From the NCBI RefSeq assembly GCF_030253575.1, contig NC_080563.1, positions 37,055,501 through 37,119,500 of the forward strand: a stretch of DNA of 64,000 bases, given 5' to 3'. Below are positions 1-15,336 of this stretch, in pieces; the first letter of the stretch is position 1; every line of letters starts with the position of its first letter. Under the pieces are notes generated by a model, which was given only the letters and a program-made list of their open reading frames with translations, had not been told where the DNA came from and did no database searches. A program made the translations under genes and the position numbers. This DNA comes from Rhododendron vialii. Taxonomy: Eukaryota > Streptophyta > Magnoliopsida > Ericales > Ericaceae.

Positions 1-648
1 TCTACAGCCACGATACATATAAGAGCTGGTTTAATGAAACTCCATTTAAAAGAACCTGTTTTATGAAACAAGGTTCATACAAGGACCCTTACCACGAAGA
101 TTCCTTCCAAAGCCACCCTTACACAAGTTAAGATGAATGAGTTATGCCAGGGGAGATTACTCAGCCAAACCCAAACAAACTTTTTGCTCTTAAAGTGATA
201 GTTGAAACTTGTCATCCATGAAAGGTAGAAACTAATTGTACCCAGGACTAGCTTACAAAAGAACGCAAGCATAGCCACATCTAAGGCTGGCTTTTTTCAG
301 TCTTATCACCTATAGAAATTTTCCGTGACCATGGGATATTATTGTTGTACAGGTTTTGATAATAAATTACCACAGCATCCACGTAGTTGGCATTTGAGAG
401 GGAAATACCAATCCTAACAATGGAGATATAACCTTGTATAAACTTTGTAACATCAAATAGCGAAAATATTGGTCAAGAGTGGAAGCTGCATAGAGAATAT
501 GATTGAAGACTATCCGCAGGTCAGTGGACTTAAAAGGCAAACCACATTTGGTTAGATAAGTCAACAACTCCTCCTAACTACAGGCAAACAACAATGGGAT
601 GTGTTACGATTTCCGAAAAACACATTCCTAGAAGAGACAATGTTATAC
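1..648 (-). other. CPR intron 6 (part), unidentified ORF-like remnants
   Basis: The sixth CPR exon ends at 649 with a GT donor, and no next exon (the expected GDDDQCIEDDF region) is visible down to base 1. The interval is therefore intron running off the window. On the minus strand it holds two open stretches, at 567-367 and 278-75, that do not resemble CPR. The second has a weak WVWLSNLPWH-like string that could come from a degraded retroelement, but the match is too weak to name. Confidence 0.4.
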
Positions 649-4515
<3,867 letters not shown>

Positions 4516-4533
4516 GGTCGACTCCACTATATG

Positions 4534-4536
<3 letters not shown>

Positions 4537-4575
<39 letters not shown>

Positions 4576-4610
4576 ACTGTATATAGACACATATAAATAT
4601 ATATATCGAT
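4537..4610 (-). promoter_or_regulatory. CPR 5' leader: GA microsatellite and TATA-like tract
   Basis: Read on the minus strand, a tract of alternating T and A (4588-4610) lies upstream of a pure (GA)n run at 4574-4537, followed by about 20 bases and the CPR start codon at 4515. The order suggests a TATA-like element and a GA-rich 5' leader. The transcription start is inferred, not seen. Confidence 0.45.
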
Positions 4611-5593
4611 GTATATTCAGCGCCAGTCAGTCGAGGTCGATTAGGGAAATTTCTCTCTCTGAACTCCTGATTCTTTTATTTTTGATAAGCTCTAAACTCC
4701 TGATTTTGTAACTGATAATCGGTGCTTCTCTCTCTCTCCGGGTGATGGGATTTTCTCTCTCTACCTTCTGGAAGGGGAAGGTGATGGAGATTGACAGAGC
4801 AGCACGAGATGAGAGAGAGAGTTTAGGCCACCGGGGACGGTATCTTTTGCTGGTTGCCTACCAAAACCAGAAATTTTTGGGCCGCAGTCTTTACGGGGCT
4901 TTCTTATAAAAGGCCTATATCTTTGGAGCTTGATGTGGATTGGAATCAAGATATTCCCTTGGAGAAGTTTTTGGGTGCATATTTTACTCTCTCCTACCCT
5001 GTTGACCACTCTCTCTCCTCTTTTTCGGTCACTAAATTCTAGCCGTTCAAATGTACGTGGATGCACGCTCAGATACAATGTGGATTATATCCAATTTGCA
5101 CCCCAAAAATTCTCGAAAAAATTTTTTGGGTGCAAATTGGATACCACTTGACAATACCAAGCGCACATCCTAATTGTCCAAACGTGTTTTGAATGGTCAG
5201 AATTTAGAAGCTGAGAAAGAGAAGAGAGAGTCCGATGAGTCTTTCCATGGATACACCATTTGCACACATCATTCTGTGGAACCCATCTAGGAGTTCCACA
5301 CAAATAATCGGAGCGCTCAATTTGTTTAAAATATTTTCTTAATAATCTATATAAAAAAGATTTAGCTCAGTCGGATATCGGTAAGGGTTTGATTAATTTT
5401 TTATAAGAAATTGAGTAAAGAACTGATCATGTTTTTACCGATATCCGACTGAACTATTTTTTTTTTTAGAAATCCTTCAAAATACATACTATTAAATAAA
5501 TTAAACAGTTTCGATCATTTTTTTGGAACTCTGAGATGGTCACTTAAAATGCCGTGTGCATTTGGTATATACCAACTAGTGCACCCGTTGTTT
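4611..5593. other. Spacer with two small hairpin (MITE-like) elements
   Basis: No gene is seen between the CPR promoter and the first retroelement. Two inverted repeats stand out. One has arms 5089-5110 and 5121-5142 (ATCCAATTTGCACCCC and its complement, separated by 10 bases). The other has arms 5362-5384 and 5435-5457 (CAGTCGGATATCGGTAA and its complement). Both look like short MITE remnants; no clear target duplication was found. Confidence 0.55.
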
Positions 5594-6393
5594 TGAAAAA
5601 ACAAGGGTTCCTTATTAATCCGTAAAAAACCCTAAGAGTATGAATGCGAATCACTAAGTTACTATACCAGCAAAAACCATGCAAGCAAACAATCCCACAA
5701 CGCAGAGATATACGTGGAAAACCCCTGAAAGGGTAAAAATCACGGGAAGAAATCAAATCACTATAATCATTGTGCAGTTTCAGATATACCTATCCAAACG
5801 ATGTAAATCCTCACAACGTTCTAAGTACTACCTGTCGAGTCACACGTACACCGCACCCAGTGATCTTGATTGCCAACGGCCTTGAGTCCACAAGCCTTCC
5901 AATTAACCTAAAAGAAATCCCTTCACAAATAGCACACAAATAAACTCGTTGCTTCCATCTCTGCTTCGAACAGCCGCCTACCTTTCTCTTATAAGCCGTG
6001 AATATATATGTGTAGTATATGCCGCACTTTTCTTTTTCTGAAACTTTGCTTTATATAATGCCCCCTCCAAAACCTAGGAAGAAACAAGTCCATATATAGA
6101 AACCCCTTTTGTTTTTTTTCGTTGCTTTTTCATTTAAGAACAGAAGGTATCGATTGATATTCGGATTGATCCCTCCATCCATCGGTCTTTGCCAAGATCA
6201 CCGTGTTGCAATAGTCGACCTCCTTTTTTAACCAATACACTATTGATTACAAATAATAAAGATTTCTTCCACTCTAATCCTATACAAACTCACTAGCCTA
6301 TAAAAAATAATAAAATTACAACTCGATATAAAATATGTGTTTTGTCGAACGGAATTGCCAATACAATTAAGACCCCGGAATTTGGTCCTTACA
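5594..6393 (-). repeat. 3' LTR of the gag-only retrotransposon
   Basis: This 800-bp copy is bounded by TG and CA and is nearly identical to 9867-10666. The adjacent purine tract on the inner side marks it as the 3' LTR for a minus-strand element. Confidence 0.88.
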
Positions 6394-7735
6394 ATCTCCC
6401 CCTTTGGCACTTCCATGACAAAACACACTACATCGAAAAACTAACGAACTAAGATCGAGTTGTAGAGGAGCTGCAAACAAAACTAAACATCCAAACATAT
6501 TAGAACAATAGGCAACCTACTCTCCCTTTCATCATGCTCCCCCTTTTTGACATGAAGTGACAAAGGGTGAATAGGATAAATAAGAAATTTAAGCGAAGCG
6601 CAAATAATAGCATAAATAACATGGCAGCTAAATTCAGGCACGCAAAACTCAACAACACAATTAAATTAAATTCTAAAAAAGAACGACAAATCTGAAGATA
6701 CGAGCATGAGATAGCTTTATTGCAAGTATTATATCATGAGATGAGATGAAAAAGACATCCAAATTTTAAGGCATCACTTAATGATATAACACCATGCAAG
6801 GCAGAAGGAATGCAATACACCATGATCATCGACATGGGAGGAAAGTGTGTGTGTGTGTGTATCCATGACCAAAAAATTCAGCAACTCAAAACAGGGCCAA
6901 AATGCTCAAGAGCTTAGGTTTATCTAGTGACTCCCTCTCAACAAGATACACCTCTTTAGGTTCGACATACAAGTCACAGATAATTAATCATAAGCTCCCC
7001 CTCAACAACAGGCAGTTGTTTAATAAGTAATCAATAGAAATTCATACCGTATTTTTACTTTTACCCCACCGCTGTTTGACAAGAATATTGAGAGTAAGAA
7101 TACCTTATACCCAATGCCCGGTTACTAAGCAAATGGTCCAACATGGGTGCCTTCACAAGGTCTATCCATTTTTTGACGCGAACGCTTAGAGAGAGAATAC
7201 CTCACCCTAATTGTCCGGTTACTTGATGAATGCCCGGATAAGCAAAAGCCTAGATATATATTATCCTTTTTCTTATCTTTTCTTTTCATCTTCTTTTCTT
7301 TTCTTTTTTGGAATAAGCGAGGGCTCTATCAACAGAAACCAAATAAAGATGGTCACGACTCAGAGAAGACACAAGATAAAACGAAGCATATGAGAAGAGT
7401 GATTCCTATTTGATAACCTGACCAATAGACATGGATGAGTGTACATAATGTCGAATACTCATGATATATTAACATTCAAACTTAATTATAGTGAGAATAC
7501 CATGAAAGAAGTGCAACAAAAATTTGGATGAACATGTTCATAAAATCCAATGATATTCAACTACGCACCAAAGACTATCTTGCTCAATCCCTATTTATAA
7601 CCCCATTTTTTTTTAAAGACAAAACAAAAAAAAAAACTGTGAAACAAAAGAAACACAAAACTATGAAACTCCATAACTCTAGGCAATGAGATATGCAAGA
7701 ACAATTAACCTAGGTTATAGAACCATGTCCTAGCC
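6394..7735. other. Non-coding 3' interior of the gag-only element
   Basis: Between gag and the 3' LTR there are about 1.3 kb with no pol-like coding. The forward strand shows repeated C-rich, T-rich runs (for example CTCCCCCTTT near 6395 and again near 6537), the complements of polypurine-tract-like sequences. Only ORFs of 60-62 codons occur. Confidence 0.6.
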
Positions 7736-9798
7736 TCAAAAGGTGAGGTTAATCTCTCCGGATGAACTATAGTCATCTAGAGAATCAAGGTCATCATCAG
7801 CATTAGAAATCAACTCAGTTTTTCGAACCCAAGTCTGTCTTGTTTTGGCCTTTCCAACATGAGTCTTTTTATTTGTCATGGGCTTTGAATTTACCTTTGT
7901 AAAATTAGTATGCGAAGGCATCCTACGTTTAGGCCCTTGAAAATATTCCCTATGATTATTCATGTTATCATAACGGGGAGGAGTCCTATGATAGCCATAA
8001 AGGGCAAAACAATATGGACGAATATGGCCTCTAATTCCACAGTGATGACAAGTGGGTACAAAATAATTATGACCAGAAGGACGAGCTACATGTGCATGTG
8101 AAGTGTAAGACTCATGCATCTTCTTACAATGCGGTCTAATATGGCCAATCATACCACAATAATGACAAGTAGGAACAAATTTATTAACAACAGGAGTAAA
8201 AACGTGAGACTTATCAGTATTAATAACCTTAGATTTTACCTCCTTGCGCTTGGGATGTCCGCTTATCTCTGTTGCCATTTGCTTCTTTGTCGTAGGAGAA
8301 TTAATCATGTTCTGCATGTCATTCGCATTAATTTTCTTACCTTGACGTTTAGTTTCGTTTCTCCCTATCGATGGAGTTGAAGACGTTGCATTATAACCAA
8401 GCCCTGAACGATCGCTAGGTCGCCGTTGTATGGACAGAATATGATCTAACACTTTGGTCCCTGTCTGTGTGTCATCCTCTGATTTATCCTTAGATTTATC
8501 TCTAGCAGTCAAAGCTTTGTTTTTCTCAAGAAGGAGCTCAATTTCTTTATTTCTCTCATCACTCTCTTGAGTGCGTTCATTCAAAGTATTCTCCAACTTC
8601 TTAATCTTGTCAGAAAGTTTTTCACTCACTTCTATCAGTTTTTTACTAAAAACATGAAGTTTGTTGTACTTCTCTCTTACCTCATCTATGTCAACACAAC
8701 TATCCGCATCGCTATCATCTGTTTTAGAACCACTTGATTCGGAATGACCATGTGAATTTAAAGTTACTCCAAAAGCCAAAAAATTTCCTTTATCATTTTC
8801 GTCAGCCCCCTGTTCTTTATTCGATTCATCAGAATCGCTATCATCCCACGTTTTAGTGACGAGGGCCTTCTTTTTCATTTTATTAGCACATTCTTGGGCG
8901 TAATGACCAAAACCATAGCACTCGAAACATTGTGGTCCCTCAGGTGGTCCTTTTCCCTCCCTTTTATTTTTTCCAGAAAATTCTCCTTTTCCTTTATCAT
9001 TTTTCTTTTTCGTACTATTTTTAAATTGTTTGAAAAAAGCTTTCATCTCCTCAAAATCGACATCGCTATCACTATCTGAACCTTTCTTATATTTTTTAGT
9101 ACTTTTAAAAGCAATTGGAGTCTCCGAAGGTTTTACTTTGGATTTAACAGGTTCAGATTGTAATAGGTCAGCCTCATAAGTTTGGAGAATCCCAACTATT
9201 TCTTGAACAGATTTTTCTTTTAACTTTTTCTTACCTTCTAGCATAGTAACTTGAATTTTAAATCTAGGAGGTAAGGAGCGCAAAATTTTCTTAATAATAC
9301 GAAAAGAAGGAATTGGCTCGCCCAAGTTCTCGCAGCTATTGACGATGGCGATGAGCTTGGAGTAGAATTGATTGAAGGTCTCTTCCTCCTGCATTCTGAT
9401 GGACTCAAACTCCGCGGTAAGTCTTTGCAACTTAGACTGCTTAACAACTTCTGTCCCCTCATGGCAAGTAACTAGAATCTCCCAGGCCTCTTTCGCAATT
9501 TCACAGTTAGCTATTTTCCTGTGCTCATTTATGTCAACAGCAGCAAATAAAATATCAAGTGCACGGTTATTAGCCTGAAGTAAAGGTTTTTCTGTGACTG
9601 ATAACTCAGACTGAGTTTTTTGAATCAAATTATCACCTACAGTTTTCATGGGTCGAGTGTAACCCACAACACATGAGTCCCCCCGAGTCCCAAATTTCTT
9701 CGCCAGCTGATCTCATTATTGCCTTGATTCTAGATTTCCAGTAATCGAAATTATCACCATCAAGTATAGGAAAATTTCTAGACATGTGATTCATGTTC
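7736..9798 (-). pseudogene. gag: Retrotransposon gag with three zinc knuckles, frameshifted near its N-terminus
   Basis: This is the structural Gag protein of the surrounding LTR element. The natural start appears to be the ATG at about 9785 (reading MSRNFPILDGDNFDYWKSRI, a typical copia gag opening). That frame is lost after about 34 codons at a run of six G (near 9680). The rest continues in another frame as a 643-codon open stretch, 9667-7736. That part holds a UBN2-type gag domain (LTAEFESIRMQEEETFNQFY), a lysine-rich linker, an acidic serine-rich region and a coiled-coil-like segment. It has three CX2CX4HX4C knuckles: CFECYGFGHYAQEC, CHYCGMIGHIRPHC and CHHCGIRGHIRPYC. The single frameshift could be a real inactivating change or a homopolymer sequencing error. 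Confidence 0.85.
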
Positions 9799-9866
9799 AT
9801 ACTCATGATGGATCTGCTCTAGAAAAATAAATTCTAACGGAAGGAGCAGCCCGCTCTGATACCAAT

Positions 9867-10666
9867 TGAAAAAACAAGGGTTCCCTATTAATCTGTAAAA
9901 AACCCTAAGAGTACGAATGCGAATCACTAAGTTACTATACCAGCAAAAACCATGCAAGCAAACAATCCCACAACGCAGAGATATACGTGGAAAACCCCTG
10001 AAAGGGTAAAAATCACGGGAAAAAATCAAATCACTATAATCATTGTGCAGTTACAGATATACCTATCCAAACGATGTAAATCCTCACAACGTTCTAAGTA
10101 CTACCTGTCGAGTCACACGTACACCGCACCCAGTAATCTTGATTGCCAACGGCCTTGAGTCCACAAGCCTTCCAATTAACCTAAAAGAAATCCCTTCACA
10201 AATAGCACACAAATAAACTCGTTGCTTCCATCTCTGCTTCGAACAGCCGCCTACCTTTCTCTTATAAGCCGTGAATATATATGTGTAGTATATGCCGCAC
10301 TTTTCTTTTTCTGAAACTTTGCTTTATATAATGCCCCCTCCAAAACCTAGGAAGAAACAAGTCCATATATAGAAACCCCTTTTGTTTTTTTTCGTTGCTT
10401 TTTCATTTAAGAACAGAAGGTATCGATTGATATTCGGATTGATCCCTCCATCCATCGGTCTTTGCCAAGATCCCCGTGTTGCAATAGTCGACCTCCTTTT
10501 TTAACCAATACACTATCGATTACAAATAATAAAGATTTCTTCCACTCTAATCCTATACAAACTCACTAGCCTATAAAAAATAATAAAATTACAACTCGAT
10601 ATAAAATATGTGTTTTGTCAAACGGAATTGCCAATACAATTAAGACCCCGGAATTTGGTCCTTACA
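9867..10666 (-). repeat. 5' LTR of the gag-only retrotransposon
   Basis: This 800-bp copy is the partner of 5594-6393. The inner border is followed after two bases by the tRNA-Met primer-binding site, which fixes the element's orientation. Confidence 0.88.
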
Positions 10667-11404
10667 AGTTTTATTGAAGATATTCACATGGGGATATTCA
10701 CATGAGAAGTTTTATTGGATTCCTCACGTGACGCAAAATAGATGTACTCACGTGAAGTAAAACGAACATACCATGGTTTATTTGACATTGGGAATCTCAT
10801 TTTGGAAGTATCGATATGCTTATCAATGAATAATCGTATACTTATTATTATGTTACAGTTACCTTCTCAACGAGTTTCAAATAATTACACTCCTTTTCAA
10901 ATGGGGGAGGCTCTTGGAATTGTGGACTATTTATTTGAATTCTAATTTACTTTCCTTTTTCAAAATGAAAAAAGATCCATTTTTTGTTTCTTAGAAGAAA
11001 AAACATTTACAGCCAAACAACATATATTCATATGCAACTTTAAAAGGAGTTTTGACTTTTGTTCAGCACTCTCACTTGAGCATAATCCTCAGAAAAATCT
11101 ATGAAAGGAAATGTCCAAATATTACATGCCCCAGAATTCAATTATCTATGCAGGGATGAGAACACGTACATATGGATGGTAAAATTCAATACCATCATTT
11201 TTTTTCATAACTCAGTATCCGGTCCAATGCACTGACCGACTAAACAATACTACAATTCATAAGAGAAGAAGAAAATAGAGACAGAAAACCACATTTAAAG
11301 GAAGATGGGAGATTTGCGTCACAGATTCACAAGGCAACAGTTCCCTGCAATTTCCTTGGGCATAAACAAAAGTGAGCTCAAAAGCTGGCAGCACTTTGTA
11401 ATGA

Positions 11405-11577
11405 GAAAATGGGAGCAATTTCAGTTCATCATCTCAAAAAGTGCTCCTGTAATTCCTTGTTAATACAAACTTTGTATTAAGAAGGAATTAAAGGAGCTCC
11501 TGTAATTCCTTGTTAATACAAACTTTGTATTAAGAAGGAATTAAAGGAGATGATGAACTGAAATTGCTCCCATTTTC
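11405..11577. repeat. Nested palindrome: two 53-bp palindromic units between 31-bp inverted arms
   Basis: The arms 11405-11435 and 11547-11577 are perfect inverted complements (outer bases GAAAATGGGAGC). Between them lie two tandem copies (11444-11496 and 11497-11549) of a 53-bp unit that is itself an imperfect palindrome (CTCCTGTAATTCC against GGAATTAAAGGAG). It probably derives from a small MITE. Confidence 0.8.
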
Positions 11578-11704
11578 GGCAGCTAGCCCTCAAGTTGCTC
11601 AACCCCACACAAATAAGAGGAGGGAAATCCTACCCTCAAGGTGCTCACCCCATGACCAAAAGTGCCATAAACAGTTAGCAAAATAAGCGAGCAGGCAGGA
11701 AATA

Positions 11705-11870
11705 GCTAATAAGTGTTTGTCCTCCACGAGGTCGCATATTCGAATCCCACGGGGGCCGAACATTCAAAACTTTGGGGCCACCAAAGGGTTTGCCCGGTAG
11801 TTAACTTTAAGACACCAGAATTAGTCGAGGTATGCGTAGGTAGGCACAAACATCCGGTTATAAGAAAGAA
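11705..11870 (+). repeat. SINE-like tRNA-derived fragment
   Basis: The segment contains a pol III B-box-like string (GCATATTCGAATCCC) preceded by GTCCTCCACGAGGT and followed by a unique body, as in plant SINEs. No clean tRNA fold, A box or terminal duplication was established. Confidence 0.35.
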
Positions 11871-12041
11871 AAAAAAAACAGTTTGCAAAAAATTAAATAG
11901 CAGTAATCTTAATACAGAAATGCAACAATAGCAGCAATGGAAAAAAAAAAATCAAGCATTGCAGAAGGTAAATTACAATCTTACGAAATTAACATCATCT
12001 TGCCCTGTTACCAAATACTCCGTATGAAGAAATCATGCAGC

Positions 12042-12043
<2 letters not shown>

Positions 12044-12095
<52 letters not shown>
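12044..12095. repeat. Long CT microsatellite downstream of the SICKLE-like gene
   Basis: A nearly pure CT run of about 50 bases lies about 200 bp past the stop codon of the SICKLE-like gene (minus strand), perhaps in its 3' UTR or just beyond. Confidence 0.9.
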
Positions 12096-12097
<2 letters not shown>

Positions 12098-12291
12098 GCA
12101 TAAGAACTTATGTTGCGAGGGGGGATAGGGAAAGTTGACACTGCCAAGCAAAGGGCATTAAGGAGTCTAAACTGCACTTTCGAAAAGGCCCAACTTTGTA
12201 TGAAGAGGCGATGTCATCATATCATAAACTCTTAACAGACGGGCAATCCCAACAGCCCCCTCTTTGGTGGAATTGTACAAGAGTGCCAAAC

Positions 12292-15247
12292 TCACAAACT
12301 CGGTTTATCGTTACCGCCAGCTCCGTCGTTGGCTGCTTCATTAAATGCAGCCGCTAAGTATTCAGCAAGGCTTGGCTGAGAACTCGAACTCGACTCGTTC
12401 ATGCCTCCTGAAATTCTGGGCTTTTTTATACCAGCGGATCCTGGAAAAACTGATTTAGCATAGTCAACCATTGAAACATTCCCACTCGTTGCTGAAATAT
12501 TCTCTCTCTTCCAAATAACAGGCGTCAATAGCTTCCACGGGTCCTCAACCATTGACTTCTTGTAGTACAGATCCGGTCTAAGCTCTGCTGAAACACTCTC
12601 ATGAGAATTGAATCCTCTCCCACATCCCGATGAGCGACCCCTTCCCCTTCCCGAATAAGAACTGGGGCTACCTCTAAATCCCAAACTAGAGGTAGGACCG
12701 CCAAATCTGGGGCTACCTCCAAAACTAGGGCTGGAGAAATTACCAATTCCAGATGAATTAGCTGAATGATAGTAGGTTGATGCGCCACTAGATCCCTGAT
12801 GCGAGCCCGAAGGACCGACCATCCCCATTGGGCTTCCATCGGGCCTGGAGCTTTGATAAGGGCCTCGAGCTCGGTACATTCTTTGATCTGGGGAATAATT
12901 AGTTTGGGACTGATGGGCTGGAGAGGGAGTCATTGGTCCTGAGTTGTGATAAGGACCTCGAGCTTGGTACATTCTTGGATCTGGGGAGTAATTAGTTGGG
13001 AGTTGATGAGCTGGAGAGGGAGTCATCGGTCCTGAGCTGTGGTAAGGGCCTCGAGCTTGGTACATTCTTTGATCTGGGGAATAATTGGTTTGGGCCTGAT
13101 GGGCAAAAGGAGGAGTCATTGGTCCTGAGCTGTGATAAGGGCTTCGAGGTTGGTATATTCTCTGATCAGGGGAATAATTAGGTTGGACTTGATGAACTGG
13201 AGAGGGAGTCATTTCAGGGTTCATTGGTCCTGTTAAACCATAAGAAAATAAACATGAAGATCACTGAAATAGGAAAACCAAATCAAGCGACTAGAATATA
13301 CTACTTGACAGATACTCAAAAGTAGAGGTTTCAGATCCCTAATTAGGATCAGATAACATTCAAACCGTTGTAAAGATAAGAATTGAAAAAATAGACTAGA
13401 CTACTCATCCGGCATAGTGAGTCTATTGGTACTTGGGCCGACCCTCGACCCAAAAAGCAAGAGGCTCAAGTTCCTTGTGTGCGCGTGTGTGCGTGCATGC
13501 GCGCGTGCGCGCATGTTGGGGGAGGTGAGTGGATGGAGGTTATTGACCTTATAACCCTATGGGCTCTCTACTGTAATTTCCTAACTGAAAAGACAGGCCA
13601 GCAGACCAAAAGTACCATTAACACCCTTTGTCATTATTATTGGCTGAGACATGAACAAAGCATGTAATTTTGCATAGCTAAGATTTTCACAAACATTTGT
13701 CCAAGACAGATGCCTCTCAATGGATGTTACTCCAACAAAACTAATAACTATGGTAATTTTCAGCTGTGTTACCATCATCAGAGTAAGACTAACTACAATA
13801 ATCCGTTTATTCATTCTTGAGTTTATTGTAAGGAACATTAGTCTAAAAGACAAGTTTTGTAGCCAATTTAACTGAACATAAAGCCAAAAGGCACAATGAG
13901 ATGACTAGGCTAACTTCCTGATAATTTTTAACTCACAACCTCACCAGGACGTGAAGGAGTTGCTAATCAGCGGAGATTCTTTACTGTGCTTTTTGCAAGT
14001 AAATCAAGTTCTCCCCATGGCACCTCCGCTCCCCCAACCCTTCCCCAGCCAAAAACCAAAAACCAAAAACCCAACATCCCATTATAACATCATAACATTA
14101 TGTTCAACTTTCATACTTAACTTCATGAGCATCATAAAGAAGTCAGTAGTCATCCACAACTTTCAAACCTTAAATCTTCATGCCCGAACTATTCTTTATA
14201 ATCACCCACATCAAGACACTTACAAAAATATAATTTTCTGCAAAATATGTATGCGTGCCAAAAAATTCCAGATCTCGATTCCCAACAAACTTTGATAACG
14301 ATATCCACAGTAAAGCAGGACACAAAAACCCAAGCCTTCAACCTAAACCCTAGATGCAAGCTGTCATCACAGAATCTTCACAATATTTCAAGGTTCCAAT
14401 CAACCATATTGAAACAAATTTTCTTCAAAATGCCACAAGCCCACAACTCAATTACTCCGTTAAGTATGACCGTGGGACTCAAAAGTCAAGAGTGAATTTC
14501 ACCAATTATTCAAATTTCAAGGTAAGGCATGTACAAACATCATCCTAAATTCTATACATGATCAATTGTAGCTCTAAACAAACAGATATATTGGGTTCAC
14601 ATCAATATCTCGATATATGAAGCATACCATCATCAGAGTAACACTAAATCCCTTTATTCATTCTTGAGTATAATTTCTATTGAAAGGAACATTAGTCTAA
14701 AAGACGAGTTTGTAGCCAATTTAGTTGAACATAAAGCCAAAAGGCACAACGAGATGACTAGGCTAACTTCCTGATAATTTTTAACGTACAACCTTCACTG
14801 GGACGTTAAGGAGTTGCTAATCAGCGGAGATTCTTTACGGTGCTTTCTGCAACCTTGCATTATCTTTCCTAAGACATTGTGTGATCTATTTTTTTCAGAA
14901 CTACCATAGCACATCTCTGTCATTTAAGCGTGAATGGGTGTATAAACATCGAGTCTTGGCTCACTGACTAAGTTGCTATGAAGCACTGGTACAGGTACAA
15001 CGTACGGGGGTGGTACACTTTGGGTACGGCAAGATGAAAAACTTAAAAAATACGTTACAGGTAATGCCATACCCAAATATTTAAACGTATCGGTTATGTG
15101 TTTGCCATACCAGGTACGTATTTTGCTACACTGAAGCAGTACCCGATACTCGTACAGCAACACTTTTGGACTACCAATGTTTCATAGCAAAGCTATTGCC
15201 TGTTCTCATTGCCTACCATAAAAGATAGTTTCCAAAACTAAATACTG

Positions 15248-15336
<89 letters not shown>

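Larger units (their letters stand above)
5594..10666 (-). mobile_element. Gag-only copia-type LTR retrotransposon (TR-GAG-like), minus strand
   Basis: Two 800-bp direct repeats (5594-6393 and 9867-10666) begin TG and end CA and differ at only about nine sites by eye, so insertion was recent. Read on the minus strand, the 5' LTR is at 10666-9867. It is followed by a primer-binding site TGGTATCAGAGC at 9864-9853, which fits plant initiator tRNA-Met as in Ty1/copia elements. A purine tract AAAGGGGGAG precedes the 3' LTR near 6394-6405. The only long coding region is gag; no protease, integrase, reverse transcriptase or RNase H is present in the 3.47-kb interior. Flanks TGTTT (5589-5593) and AGTTT (10667-10671) are a possible mutated 5-bp target duplication. 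This architecture matches the non-autonomous elements called TR-GAG. Confidence 0.88.
10667..12291. other. Spacer between retroelement and SICKLE gene
   Basis: No gene is recognised here. The stretch holds a nested palindrome (11405-11577), a SINE-like segment (about 11705-11870) and a long CT microsatellite (about 12044-12095). The last part just before 12292 is probably 3' UTR of the SICKLE-like gene on the minus strand. Confidence 0.6.

Noticed and set aside
12525..12839. A 104-aa minus-strand ORF within the SICKLE-like exon
   Set aside because: It is an alternative frame of the repetitive, low-complexity coding region and lacks conserved motifs.
13770..14855. Interpretation as an LTR retrotransposon in the SICKLE-like intron
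   Set aside because: No TG/CA borders, primer site, purine tract or target duplication could be found.
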